DNA of 57,432 nt from Arthrobacter echini (lineage in GTDB: Bacteria > Actinomycetota > Actinomycetes > Actinomycetales > Micrococcaceae): contig NZ_VSLD01000008.1 in assembly GCF_008107445.1 (NCBI RefSeq), positions 1 through 57,432 on the forward strand. Direction: 5' to 3'. Below are positions 1 through 8,664 of this stretch, one piece after another. Under the pieces are notes generated by a model. The model saw only the letters and a program-made list of their open reading frames with translations. It made no database searches and was not told the DNA's origin. Both the position numbers and the translations under genes were made by a program. Within the stretch, counting starts at the first letter, position 1, and the number at the start of each line of letters is the position of its first letter.

Positions 1-705
1 TTGCGCCACGGCGGGATGAAGCGGCTCTTCTCCTCCTGCTACGCCCCCTCCACCTTGGGGTCGTTCCTGCGAGCCTTCACTTTCGGGCATGTCCGCCAAC
101 TCGACGCCGTCGCGTCCCGCTTCTTAGGAAACCTCGCCAAGCAGGCACCCCTGCTGCGTGGCCCCGGGGCGGAGGGGTTCGTGTTCGTGGATATCGACGA
201 CACGATCATCGAGGTCCATGGGTATCAGAAGCAGGGCTCCGGGTACGGGTATTCGGGGGTCCGTGGGCTCAACGCCCTGCTGGCCATCGCTTCCACGAAG
301 GACACCGCTCCGGTGATCCTTGCCCAACGCCTACGCAAGGGAGCGGCGAACTCGGCGCGCGGCGCCACACGCCTGGTCGCCGATTCCCTAGCAACCCTGG
401 GACGGGTTCATGCCGGTTCGCCGGTATTGTGCCGGTTCGATTCGGCCTACTACGGTCACGCCCCGGTGAGCGCGGCTCTTGCTGGCGGGGCGGAGGTCTC
501 GGTGACGGTGCGCATGAACCCGGCAGTCAAACGCGCCATCGCTGGCATCGAGGAAACACAATGGAGGACCATCGACTACACCGACGCGGTCTTCGACGAA
601 ACTACTGACACCTGGATCTCGAAGGCCGAGGTCGCCGAAACACCGTTCACCGCGTTCTCCTCCCGGAAGAAGAACGAGCACGTCTGCGGCCGTATGGTTT
701 TGTGA
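1..705 (+). pseudogene. IS1380-family transposase, N-terminal part (cut at window start and by IS3)
   Basis: DDE transposase of the IS1380 type. The frame is already open at base 1, and about 50-60 residues expected at the N-terminus lie outside the window. Visible catalytic blocks are FVDIDDTIIEVHG (first Asp) and LCRFDSAYYG (second Asp). The family reading ends at EHVCGRMV near base 697; the last residues and the stop lie in the end of the IS3 element inserted at about 701. The Glu-containing C-terminus resumes at 3384, but its first residues repeat rather than continue the left part, so the halves may come from different copies. Non-functional as it stands. Confidence 0.85.
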
Positions 706-733
706 GACAGCTTGATTGGAGCCTCCGTTTCAG

Positions 734-1036
734 ATGACTACTCGTAGTAAGAAGACGTACGCCCCCGCGTTCCGTGAAGATTCCGTGCAGCTTGTCCTGA
801 CCTCAGGACGACCCGTGAAGCAGATCGCGGTGGAAATCGGGGTGAAGGAAAGCACCCTGGGGAACTGGTTGCGCACCTACCGGGCGAAGCATCCTGCCGT
901 ACCGGACCCGGCCGGGGCCCGTGACCCGGTGTCGTGGCAGGAGCACCAGAAGGCGTTGGCGGAGAACGCGAAGCTCAAGGCTGAGGTCGAGTTCCTGGGA
1001 AAAGTCAGCGCCTTCTTTGCAGCGAAGCAACGATAG
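734..1036 (+). CDS. IS3-family transposase OrfA (HTH protein)
   Basis: About 100 residues with the IS3 OrfA layout. A helix-turn-helix region sits at residues ~10-45 (FREDSVQLVL then IAVEIGVKESTLGNWLR), followed by a C-terminal heptad-rich coiled coil (HQKALAENAKLKAEVEFLGK). ATG 734 is chosen because similarity starts there; an upstream ATG at 716 adds only six residues. A GGAG lies about 12 bases upstream. The OrfB frame overlaps the 3' end, as expected for programmed -1 frameshifting; a GGAAAAG run near 999-1005 is a candidate slippery site. OrfB is disrupted, so the fusion transposase cannot be made intact. Confidence 0.85.
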   Translation: MTTRSKKTYAPAFREDSVQLVLTSGRPVKQIAVEIGVKESTLGNWLRTYRAKHPAVPDPAGARDPVSWQEHQKALAENAKLKAEVEFLGKVSAFFAAKQR

Positions 1037-1776
1037 AAGAGTTCTACGCGTTCATCGAAGTAGAGAAGGCGACCTACCCGATCGCGTGGCTGTGCCGGGT
1101 CCTGAAAGTGTCGCGGGCCTCGTTCTACCGGTGGCGGAACCCTGCCGGCCCTTCACCGCGGATGGTGCGCCACGACAAACTCACGACCGCTATCAACGAG
1201 CTCTACACCAAGGAGAAGGGCCGTGCCGGCCGGGATCAGCTGACGCTGATGCTCAACACTGCCGGCATCTCCGTGTCGGCCCCGACGGTGGGCGCGATCA
1301 TGCGCCAACAAGGGCTGCGCGCGGTGCGCATCACCGCGTGGAAGAAGACCACCGTGCAGGACCCGCAGGCCAAGACAGCGCATATCAGCAACCACATGCT
1401 CGACGACCACGGTGCCCGGGACTTCACCTCGAAGGTGCCCGGGACCCGGCTCGTCGGGGACATCACCTACCTGCGCACCGGGGAAGGATGGCTGTATCTG
1501 GCAACCGTGATCGACCTCTGCACGGGCATGGTGATCGGCTGGGCCATGGCCGAGCACATGCGCGCGAGCCTGTGCACCAGCGCCCTGACCATGGCCCGGG
1601 ACCACGGATACCTCGCCGACCGCCAGAAGGCGGACATTGAAGAGCCAGGCAGCGAGAAGCCCGGCGTGGTGTTTCACTCGGATCGCGGCGCTCAATACAC
1701 CTCGCAGGAATTCCAGGCCTGGTGCGGCGGGAACTCGCTCACCCAGTCGATGGGAGCAGTCGGGGTCTGCTGGGAT
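1024..1776 (+). pseudogene. IS3-family transposase OrfB, 5' part
   Basis: Integrase-core transposase. The frame enters from the OrfA overlap (EEFYAFIEVEKATYPIAWLCRVLKVSR region). An HTH_21 segment is followed by the rve core with GDITYLRTGEGWLYLATVIDL (first Asp) and VFHSDRGAQYTS (second Asp). The reading stops matching at GVCWD (1776), where IS110 sequence begins. The catalytic Glu (NAVAENFFSHLKTE) is found in the continuation at 3135. The interrupted codon pair GAT/AAC is restored exactly when 1776 is joined to 3135. Confidence 0.85.
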
Positions 1777-2031
1777 TGTCAGGCTATTGATGTCGGATTC
1801 AGACTGAATTCGGAAGTCCTGACCGCGGCGGCTTGACCCATGTTGGGAACGGCCCTTCGGGTGCCTTTGCGTTGATCTGTCAGCCTCGCGGCCGGGCAAA
1901 GCAAAAAAACACTGCGCCGGTCGAGCGTGACCTAATAGGAGCCTGGAGCAACTTTTAAGAGCGTCCCCATGACAGTCCTGTCCACCCGCCAGCGTCAGCG
2001 TCAAATCCACACTAAACGGCAGGAGAAACTG
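1777..2031 (+). ncRNA. candidate IS110 bridge-RNA region
   Basis: A 255-base non-coding stretch between the IS110 left end and the transposase start. IS110-group elements are known to express a bridge RNA from this position, whose loops pair with donor and target DNA. A local GC-rich hairpin around 1848-1872 (GGCCCTTCGGGTGCC region) is visible. I could not fold the region or verify guide-loop complementarity with the target (IS3 orfB around 1776/3135). Confidence 0.4.
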
Positions 2032-3127
2032 ATGGTCATGGCAGCAGCGCCCCCTATCCCGCTCACTCGCTCCGGACACGTCGTTGTCGGCGTCGACACG
2101 CACAAACACGTCCACGTCGCGGCGGCGATGGACTCTATCGGTGGGATCCTCGCCACCCTTGACGATCGCGACCGACAGCGGCGGATTCCGCCAGTTGCTC
2201 GACTGGGCCGCATCGTTCGGGCAAATCATCGCGTTCGGCATTGAAGGCACCGGCTCCTACGGAGCCGGACTCACCTCCTTCGTCCGCCGCAACGGCTATC
2301 GCGTCATCGAGGTCAACCGCCCCGACCGGCGGATGCGCCGCCTCGTCGGCAAATCCGACACTCTTGACGCAGAGAATGCAGCGCGCGCCGTCCTCGCCGG
2401 ATTCGCCACCGCGGAACCGAAAACCGCCGATGGCACCGTGGAAATGATCCGGCAACTGAAAGTCGCCCACGACACCGCCGTGAAGGACCGGTCAGCGGCG
2501 ATGGTGACGCTCAAGGCGATGCTCGTGCATGCACCCGAGTCGATGCGCAAGGAGACCGCCCGGAAGACCCAAATGATGCTCGCACGCCACTTCGCTGCCC
2601 TCCGTCCGCGAGAGCTTAGAACACCAGAAGACAGTATCCGCCATACCCTTCGCTCCCTGGCGCGCCGTTGGCAACACCTCGACACCGAAGCCAAAGAACT
2701 CGCCACGATGATCAAGGACCTCGTTACCCAGACCGCACCCCAGCTCATCGAACCCTTCGGCATCGGCGCTGACACCGCAGCGGAGATCCTCATCGTCGCC
2801 GGAGACAACCCCGAACGCATCCGGTCCGAAGCAGCCTTCGCGAAACTGGCTGGCATCAGCCCAATCCCCACCGGCTCAGGCATGACCTCCGGCAAACACC
2901 GCATCAACCACGGCGGCCACCGACAACTCAACGCAGCAATCTACCGCGTCGTGATTGGCCGCATGCGCTTCCACGAGCCCACAGTCGCCTACGTGACCCG
3001 CCGCACAGCAGAAGGCAAATCAAAGCGCGACATCATCCGCTGCCTCAAGCGCTACGTCATCCGAGAGGTCTACCACCTCATCACAGCCAACCCGAAAACC
3101 GGCGAACTCCCAGCTCGACAACCATAG
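2032..3127 (+). pseudogene. IS110-family DEDD transposase/recombinase, frameshifted
   Basis: The N-terminal RuvC-like segment with the first catalytic Asp (VVVGVDTHKHVHVAA) is in one frame. From about 2160 the protein continues one frame over (TIATDSGGFRQLLDWAASFG, then IEGTGSYGAGL with the catalytic Glu). The C-terminal Tnp domain holds the SPIPTGSGMTSGKHRINHGG block with the conserved serine region. The switch is explained by one extra C in the CCC run at 2156-2158. ATG 2032 is the likely start. Unless the frame is corrected, no full-length protein is made; a sequencing error in the C run is an alternative. Confidence 0.8.
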
Positions 3128-3134
3128 GAGCATC

Positions 3135-3356
3135 AACGCCGTGGCCGAGAACTTCTTCTCGCATCTGAAGACCGAGTTCTACCACCACGAACGCTTCACC
3201 AGCCGACTCGCCGCCAGGACCGCCGTCATGGACTACATCGAGGGCTGGTACAACCGCCGCAGACCGAACCGCAGAGCCGGTGGAAAAGCACCGGCAGCAG
3301 CCCTATCGGCCCTAGCCGACCACCAGACCCGCGACCAGGAACCCTTGGCCGCGTAA
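3135..3356 (+). pseudogene. IS3-family transposase OrfB, 3' part
   Basis: Continuation of the split OrfB: NAVAENFFSHLKTEFYHHERF contains the third catalytic residue (Glu), followed by the typical YIEGWYNRRRPNR end of IS3 integrases. It ends with TAA at 3356, about 27 bases before the right inverted repeat. It is separated from its N-terminal part by the IS110 element and has no start of its own. Confidence 0.85.
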
Positions 3357-3383
3357 CCAGAAACAACAAAGAACGGTCTCACA

Positions 3384-3878
3384 AACTTGACGAGCGCAGT
3401 CCCTGGCCGGTTGGTGGTGCGCAGGATCCGGGAACTGAACCCAAATGCCACCGACGGGCAGTCAACCCTGTTCGATACGTACCGGTTCCATGCGTTCTTC
3501 ACCACCGTCGATCCCGGCACCCTGGACACCGTCGCCGCCGATGCCACCCACCGGAAACACGCGATCATCGAGCAGGTCAACGCCGACCTGAAAAACAGTG
3601 CCCTGGCACACTTGCCGTCGGGGCACTTCGGGGCCAACAGTGCCTGGCTGGTCGCTGCGGTCATGGCCTACAACCTCACCCGGGCCGCCGGGGTAATCGC
3701 CAGCGGGACATTCGCCAAAGCCAGGACCGCAACGATTAGGGCGAAACTGGTCAACATCCCGGCCCGCATCGCCTCCAGCGCCCGCAGGATCTGTTTGCAC
3801 CTGCCCGAGGCATGGCCCTGGCAAAAAGCCTGGGAGAAACTCTTCGCCGCCGTTCACTCACCACCGCAGCGAGCCTGA
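3384..3878 (+). pseudogene. IS1380-family transposase, C-terminal part
   Basis: Reading begins right after the IS3 right end with PGRLVVRRIRELNPN. It contains the catalytic Glu block HRKHAIIEQVNADLK and the family signature LAHLPSGHFGANSAWL, and ends with TGA at 3878. The first codons (VPGRLV) correspond to residues already present at the end of the left part (VCGRMV), so the two pieces overlap in homology rather than being a clean split. The following ~270 bases to the oxidase gene hold no gene; a sequence around 4000-4030 may be the element's right end. Confidence 0.8.
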
Positions 3879-4151
3879 CAAACAACTCACCAGCCGGGCA
3901 ACGGCATCACCAAGGATCACCGTGGAACACCACCGACAGCGAGGCCGGGCCCTGAACAACACCCAAAACACAATCACCCAAAACTTCGACCAGCGATCCA
4001 GCCCTCAACGCGGATCGGTGGATCAAGGCTAAGCGGAAGGCCTGATGCGTCCCCATGGGACGCAATCGTTGTTTGAGGTCCGATTTCCGCCGGGCACAGC
4101 AGCCGGGAACTGAGGGCCGGGCAGCGGCATCGCCCTCCGGTAGCCCTTGTC

Positions 4152-5645
4152 TTAGCGGGCTTCGACGGTGCCCATCATGCCTTGGTCCTCGTGGTCGAGG
4201 ATGTGGCAGTGGTAGACGGTGCGTCCCGGGAAGTCGTCGAAGGCGATGAGGACTTTCACCTGCCTGCGGGCCGGGACGTTAACGACGTCCTGCCACCTCG
4301 GTTCGGGGACGTCGCGGCCATCGTCTTCGATGACCTGCATGGGCCACACGTGCAGGTGCACGGGGTGGTCCATGGGGCTGGAATTGGTCAGGGTCCATTC
4401 CTGGACGGTCCCGACCGCCACTGCGGTGTCAGTCCGCGCAGCGTCAAATTCCCGGCCGTTGATGGTGAAGGCCATCATGGTGTTCTCGCCGCTGCCCGCG
4501 CCGTCCATCATGGCGCTGCCACCGCCCATTCCCATGGCGAAGTCCAGGGTGTGGCGGGCGGCGACCGGTTCCTGGCGTAGGTCCCGCAGCGCGGGGCCGG
4601 CGGGTACAGGGTTTGGTGTCTGCGCCCGGTCACCTGACACCTCGAGGGTGAGCAGTTCAATTGCCTCGTCTCCGCCGGCACTGTTATCACCCATCATGGC
4701 TCCGCCCATCATGGCGTCCATTCCGCCGCGGCTCACCGGTGCTGTCACAAGCTTTGCGGAGCCTTCGGTGGTTTCGACGAGCAACTCGACGCGATTGCCG
4801 GGAGTCAGGAGCACTTCGGTGGTCTCCTCGGGAACCGGCAGTCGCCCGAGGTCCCGGCTGAGCAACTGGACCCGTTGGCCCTCCAGCTGCAACCGTAGAT
4901 AGCGGGAGGGGCAGGCGTTGACAATCCGCCAACGTTCGCGTTCCCCGGGTGCGGCGGTCAGTCGCGGGCGGACTTGGCCGTTGACGAGCACGACCTCGCC
5001 TTCCCTGCCCATCATCTGCTGCATCTGGTTCACCTCGGCCAGATTCCCGGACCCATCCAGGGACAGGTCGGAGACCACCATGACCCGCTCCCGGGCGGCC
5101 GGTACAGGCTCGAGATCCTCGACGAGGATCGCCCCGTAAAGACCGGCGGCGACTTGGTCGGCGACGTACCCGTGGCGGTGTGGGTGGTACCAGTACGTGC
5201 CCGGCGGGTGGTCTTCGGGCAGGATGAACTCGTAGTCGAAGGACTTTCCCGGTCCGATGCTCAGGAACGGGTTGTCGCCGTTGCCCTCCGGGGAGACGTG
5301 CAGCCCGTGCACGTGCAGGTTCGTCGGGGCCTCCAGCCGGTTGGTCATCGTCACCCGGATCGTGTCCCCGGGTGCTACGCGCAGCGTAGGGCCCGGAAGG
5401 GACCCGTTGAAAGTCTGCACTGAGGCTTCACGCCCGCCGACCTGAATCCGGGTCGAGGCGGTCTCCAAGTCCAGTTCCAGCACACCGTCGCTGCTGGACA
5501 GCACCTGGGGTTCGGTCAGGTCCCCGCCTGTGGTGTATTCGCGACTGTTGCTGGTGGTCCACCACAGACCTGCCCCACCGACCGCTGTGGCACCGGCCCC
5601 TGCCGCACCCAGCGCCAGCAGCTGACGGCGTGTCAGTGGGCTCAC
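4152..5645 (-). CDS. Tat-exported multicopper oxidase (copper-detoxification type)
   Basis: Laccase-like oxidase of 497 residues, expected outside the membrane, likely oxidising Cu(I) or other substrates. It begins with a twin-arginine signal (LTRRQLLALGAAGAG). All four copper-ligand blocks are present: NLHVHGLHV, YWYHPHRHGY, HPVHLHVW and YHCHILDHEDQGMM. The sequence between the copper blocks contains Met-rich stretches (GGMDAMMGGAMMGD and FAMGMGGGSAMMDG), as in CueO/CopA-type oxidases that bind Cu(I). GTG 5645 is preferred over upstream starts because the Tat signal begins there and the codon overlaps the stop of the SHOCT gene (GTGA), implying translational coupling. No CsoR box was seen upstream. 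Confidence 0.92.
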   Translation of the reverse strand: MSPLTRRQLLALGAAGAGATAVGGAGLWWTTSNSREYTTGGDLTEPQVLSSSDGVLELDLETASTRIQVGGREASVQTFNGSLPGPTLRVAPGDTIRVTMTNRLEAPTNLHVHGLHVSPEGNGDNPFLSIGPGKSFDYEFILPEDHPPGTYWYHPHRHGYVADQVAAGLYGAILVEDLEPVPAARERVMVVSDLSLDGSGNLAEVNQMQQMMGREGEVVLVNGQVRPRLTAAPGERERWRIVNACPSRYLRLQLEGQRVQLLSRDLGRLPVPEETTEVLLTPGNRVELLVETTEGSAKLVTAPVSRGGMDAMMGGAMMGDNSAGGDEAIELLTLEVSGDRAQTPNPVPAGPALRDLRQEPVAARHTLDFAMGMGGGSAMMDGAGSGENTMMAFTINGREFDAARTDTAVAVGTVQEWTLTNSSPMDHPVHLHVWPMQVIEDDGRDVPEPRWQDVVNVPARRQVKVLIAFDDFPGRTVYHCHILDHEDQGMMGTVEAR

Positions 5646-5908
5646 CGGCTGTCCCCCTCCAGAATCCGCAACCGCTCCCGGTACTCTTCGGTACTGAGCT
5701 CCCCGCGGGCGTAGCGTTCTTCGAGGATCTGCCGCGCGCGGCCAGGACCCGTGACCGGGCCACGGTTGTTGTCGTGGCCGACCGTGTTCGGGGATCTGCC
5801 GGAGAGAGCCTTCACCAGCACGACTATCAGCACGATCACTCCCACGAGCATCAGTAACCCGAAGATCCACATCAAGCCCATGCCGCCCATACCGCCGCCG
5901 TTCATCAT
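5642..5908 (-). CDS. small SHOCT-domain membrane protein
   Basis: About 88 residues: a short Gly/Met-rich start (MMNGGGMGGMGLMW), one transmembrane helix (IFGLLMLVGVIVLIVVLVKAL), and a C-terminal SHOCT motif (RARQILEERYARGELSTEEYRERLRIL). SHOCT proteins are small, often membrane-bound and of unclear function, and frequently sit next to copper oxidases. ATG 5908 follows GAGGAG at a spacing of about 8; an ATG at 5923 is possible. The stop overlaps the GTG of the oxidase, so the two form an operon. The 230 bases upstream hold no further gene. Confidence 0.85.
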   Translation of the reverse strand: MMNGGGMGGMGLMWIFGLLMLVGVIVLIVVLVKALSGRSPNTVGHDNNRGPVTGPGRARQILEERYARGELSTEEYRERLRILEGDSR

Positions 5909-6142
5909 GATCGTGCTCCTCATCTCTTGTTCGCCTGTAGTCATGCCAGGTGCTGACTCATCCCACGGTGCGCCGCGGCACAACCTGGTGGAGGACGCAG
6001 ATCCTGGGCCTAGTCAGTTTGGTGGTCGTGCTTGTCTTGTCGCCTTTTCGAAGCCCTCTACGCAACTGACTGTGACAGAGTTCTGCATCTCAATGCCCTG
6101 ATCCCAGGTCAGCGAATGCCGCAATGGTGGGGCGGAAGCGGG

Positions 6143-7498
6143 TCAGGACTCCAGTGGAACGCCTGCTTTTTCGGCTTCGCCGAACATGGCGTCGATGTGG
6201 ACGACGTCCTTGCCTGCGCGTTGCAGCAGGCTTGCGCCGACGCCGGAGCGGTAGCCCGATCCGCAGTGAATCCAGAGTTTGCCGGCGGGGACTTCATCCA
6301 TGCGGGTGAGCAGTTCGTGCAGGGGAATGTTCACGGCTCCCGGAATGTGGGCTGAGGCGTATTCATCGGTGCGCCGGACATCCAGGATGGTCTCGTTCTC
6401 TGGCCTATCGGTGAGCATTTCTTCCCAGCCGAGTCGAGGGTAGGAGACCACGGCGGTGTCCGCAGCGAGTTTGCGCGGGTCCGTACCCAAGGCGGCGTCG
6501 GGGGAATCGATGCCGATGCGGGAAAGGTCGCGAATAGCGTTTTGGACGTCGTCGCGGTCTCCGACGAGGGTGAGCTTTTTGTCCCAGGGCAGAACCCAAC
6601 CCAGAAAGGTGGTGAAACTGGAACCGTCCCCGTATTCAAAGCTTACCGATCCCTGCAGGTGGTTACTGGCGTAAGCCACCCGGTTACGGAGGTCTACAAC
6701 CCACTCGCCGTCCTCAAGGCGGCGCGAGAGCTCCGCGGGTTCCAGCGAATCGGGAACGGATAGGTCCGCAGGACCTGGACCCCGCGTGTTCGCGGGTTGC
6801 ATATGGGCGTAGTACGAGGGGTACGCGGTGAGATTCGCGATGAGTTCGTGCACGAAGTGCTCTTCATCTGGATCGGTGAGTGCGTGGTTGGTGGAGAGCT
6901 GTTCTCCGACCGTGGACTCCCCAGCGCCGCTGGCCGGGCCGGAGGAGCAGAACGATCCGAAGCCGTGGGTGGGATACAGGGCCGCTTCATGGGCGGCTTC
7001 CTCGACCAGGCGGCGGACGGAACCATACTGGTCGTGCGTCAGCGCAACGGTGTCATCGGCGCTGACCAGGTCGGTGCGGCCCACGGACCCGTAGAGAAGG
7101 CTGCCGCCTGAGAAGACAGCCTGCTCGCCGCTTTCGGAGGTGACGATGTACGACAGGTGGGTGTGGGTGTGGCCGGGGGTCGCCACCGCCTTGAGCAGGA
7201 AACCTCCGATTTGGATGGTTTCGCCGTCGCTGATCGGGGTGCGCTTATAGGCCACGGGATCAGCGGCGTTGACCAGATAAACTGCCCCGAGTTGATTGGC
7301 GAAGGCCAGGCCGCCGGTCACGTAATCGTTATGGATATGGGTTTCGGCGATGTGCGTGATCCGCACCCCGGCTTCGGCCGCGGTCTTCTCGACCCTGTCG
7401 GTGTCGCGTTGCGGGTCGATAACCAGCGCCACCTCGCTGTCGTGGATCAGGTAGCTGCGGTCCCCGAGCTGAGGAGTCTCGATGATGATGACGTCCAT
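6143..7498 (-). CDS. cstB: persulfide dioxygenase-rhodanese fusion (CstB-like)
   Basis: About 451 residues in three parts. The first is a metallo-beta-lactamase domain with ETHIHNDYVTGG and TPGHTHTHLSY metal motifs (ETHE1-type Fe site). Next is a rhodanese-like domain whose loop has no Cys (LTLVGDRDDVQN, so catalytically silent). Last is a rhodanese with an active loop Cys (WIHCGSGYRSG). This MBL / pseudo-rhodanese / rhodanese order is that of CstB, which oxidises persulfides to sulfite and transfers sulfur to give thiosulfate. ATG 7498 has AAGGAG upstream. It is the last gene of the sulfur operon running from 9287; no sulfide:quinone reductase is present. Confidence 0.9.
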   Translation of the reverse strand: MDVIIIETPQLGDRSYLIHDSEVALVIDPQRDTDRVEKTAAEAGVRITHIAETHIHNDYVTGGLAFANQLGAVYLVNAADPVAYKRTPISDGETIQIGGFLLKAVATPGHTHTHLSYIVTSESGEQAVFSGGSLLYGSVGRTDLVSADDTVALTHDQYGSVRRLVEEAAHEAALYPTHGFGSFCSSGPASGAGESTVGEQLSTNHALTDPDEEHFVHELIANLTAYPSYYAHMQPANTRGPGPADLSVPDSLEPAELSRRLEDGEWVVDLRNRVAYASNHLQGSVSFEYGDGSSFTTFLGWVLPWDKKLTLVGDRDDVQNAIRDLSRIGIDSPDAALGTDPRKLAADTAVVSYPRLGWEEMLTDRPENETILDVRRTDEYASAHIPGAVNIPLHELLTRMDEVPAGKLWIHCGSGYRSGVGASLLQRAGKDVVHIDAMFGEAEKAGVPLES

Positions 7499-7565
7499 GG
7501 TTTTCTCCTTGGTGGAATTATCGATCAAATGCAGTGTTTGGCAGATCAGATTCTCTTGCGGTTGT

Positions 7566-7862
7566 TCAGGTGGTTGGCAGGTCGGCGCGCTGCCAGGCGA
7601 TCATGCCTCCTGTCATGGTGGCGGCGGTGAATCCCGCCTGGTTGAGTGCGTCCGCGGCGGTGGCACTACGGTTACCGCTGCGGCAGACCGCGATCACAGG
7701 GACGGCGGGGTCTAATTCATTCAGACGTCCGTGCAGCTCCCCTATGGGGATGTGCACGGCACCGGGAATCATGCCCTCTGCCACCTCGGAGTTCTCGCGG
7801 ACGTCGAGTATCTGTTCGACGCCGCGGCGCGTGTTGGTTTCTGGAACGGTGACTTCAGGCAT
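7566..7862 (-). CDS. single-domain rhodanese sulfurtransferase
   Basis: 98 residues forming one rhodanese fold. The active loop CRSGNRSATAA contains the persulfide-carrying Cys, and LDVRENSEVAEGMIPGAVHIP is the conserved N-terminal signature. ATG 7862 follows AAGGAG at the right spacing; an in-frame ATG at 7877 lacks this. It lies 34 bases after tauE and 67 bases before the dioxygenase gene in one transcription unit. The likely role is moving sulfane sulfur between low-molecular-weight thiols and the dioxygenase. Confidence 0.9.
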   Translation of the reverse strand: MPEVTVPETNTRRGVEQILDVRENSEVAEGMIPGAVHIPIGELHGRLNELDPAVPVIAVCRSGNRSATAADALNQAGFTAATMTGGMIAWQRADLPTT

Positions 7863-7896
7863 CGGGTTCTCCTTCACGGTGGGTTATCGGAACGTG

Positions 7897-8664
7897 TCAG
7901 GTGGTGAGCATGCTGGGGATGGTGGTGAGTAGGATCCATGCGGCGACGAGGAAGATGAGAACGGCGAACGCCTTGCGCACATGATGGTCTTTGAGGTTCC
8001 CAGCGAGTCGCCCGGCCACAAGGGATCCGAGAATGGCTGGGGTGGCGAAGGACAGGACGATCGGCCAGTCGATGGTGAACCCACTCAGGTGGGCACTGAA
8101 TCCTGCTGCGGAATTGATGACGATGATGGCCAGGGATGTGCCGACGGCCTGCTTCATGCGGAGCCCGAGGAACAGGGTCAGGGCGGGAGTGATGAGGAAT
8201 CCGCCGCCGACGCCAAGGAGCCCGGTCAGGAAACCGACGGCCAGCCCGATGACGACCGCCTTGGGAGCGCACGCACGCCATACCGTGTTTCCGGTGGTGC
8301 AGGACCCATCCGTTTCGCTGGTGCTGCCCAGCATGCGGATCCCAGCGAACACCATGATGACCGCGAAGGCGAGCATCAACACCTCAGGATTGAGGAACCG
8401 CCCAACGGCCGCACCGGCCCACGCGGCGGGAATACCGGCAGCTCCGACGATCAACGCGACCGGCCAGTTGATGCTGCCCCGCAGTCGGGGGACGAGCGCC
8501 GCCAGCGAGGAAGCGCCGACCACCAGCAACGAGGTGGGGATAGCCTCCGCGGTGCTCAGGCCCACCCCGTAAACCAGTGCGGGGACGGCAATAATTGATC
8601 CTCCACCCCCGACCAGGCCCAGCACGATCCCGACGACGAGCCCCAGGATCAGTGCCGGAATCAC
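7897..8664 (-). CDS. tauE: TauE/SafE-family sulfite/organosulfur permease
   Basis: 255 residues, about eight hydrophobic helices, with the paired Gly-rich motifs of the family (VGIVLGLVGGGGSIIAVPALVY in the first half, FLTGLLGVGGGFLITPALTLFLG in the second). TauE-type permeases commonly export sulfite or related anions. In cst operons the partner dioxygenase produces sulfite, which fits. The GTG start overlaps the TGA of the upstream rhodanese-DUF2892 gene (GTGA). A Cys pair (SCTTGNTVWRAC) sits in the central cytoplasmic loop. Confidence 0.88.
   Translation of the reverse strand: MIPALILGLVVGIVLGLVGGGGSIIAVPALVYGVGLSTAEAIPTSLLVVGASSLAALVPRLRGSINWPVALIVGAAGIPAAWAGAAVGRFLNPEVLMLAFAVIMVFAGIRMLGSTSETDGSCTTGNTVWRACAPKAVVIGLAVGFLTGLLGVGGGFLITPALTLFLGLRMKQAVGTSLAIIVINSAAGFSAHLSGFTIDWPIVLSFATPAILGSLVAGRLAGNLKDHHVRKAFAVLIFLVAAWILLTTIPSMLTT

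Larger units (their letters stand above)
1777..3134 (+). mobile_element. IS110-family element inside IS3 orfB
   Basis: Boundaries come from the break in the IS3 OrfB reading frame: ...GVCWD at 1776 and NAVAENFF from 3135. The layout is about 255 bases of non-coding sequence at the left end, one DEDD transposase gene, and fewer than 10 bases after its stop. This matches the IS110 group, where the bridge RNA lies upstream of the recombinase. No long terminal inverted repeats are visible, as expected. The transposase carries a frameshift. Confidence 0.8.
701..3383 (+). mobile_element. IS3-family element, interrupted by an IS110 element
   Basis: The element reads inward from TGTGAGAC at 701-708 and ends with the inverse GTCTCACA at 3376-3383. 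It holds orfA (734-1036) and orfB, which is split at 1776/3135. The arms agree for at least 8 bases (10 if the flanking T/A bases are included). No target-site duplication is visible in the flanks, which is unusual for a simple insertion and fits the mismatch between the IS1380 halves on either side. Confidence 0.8.
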
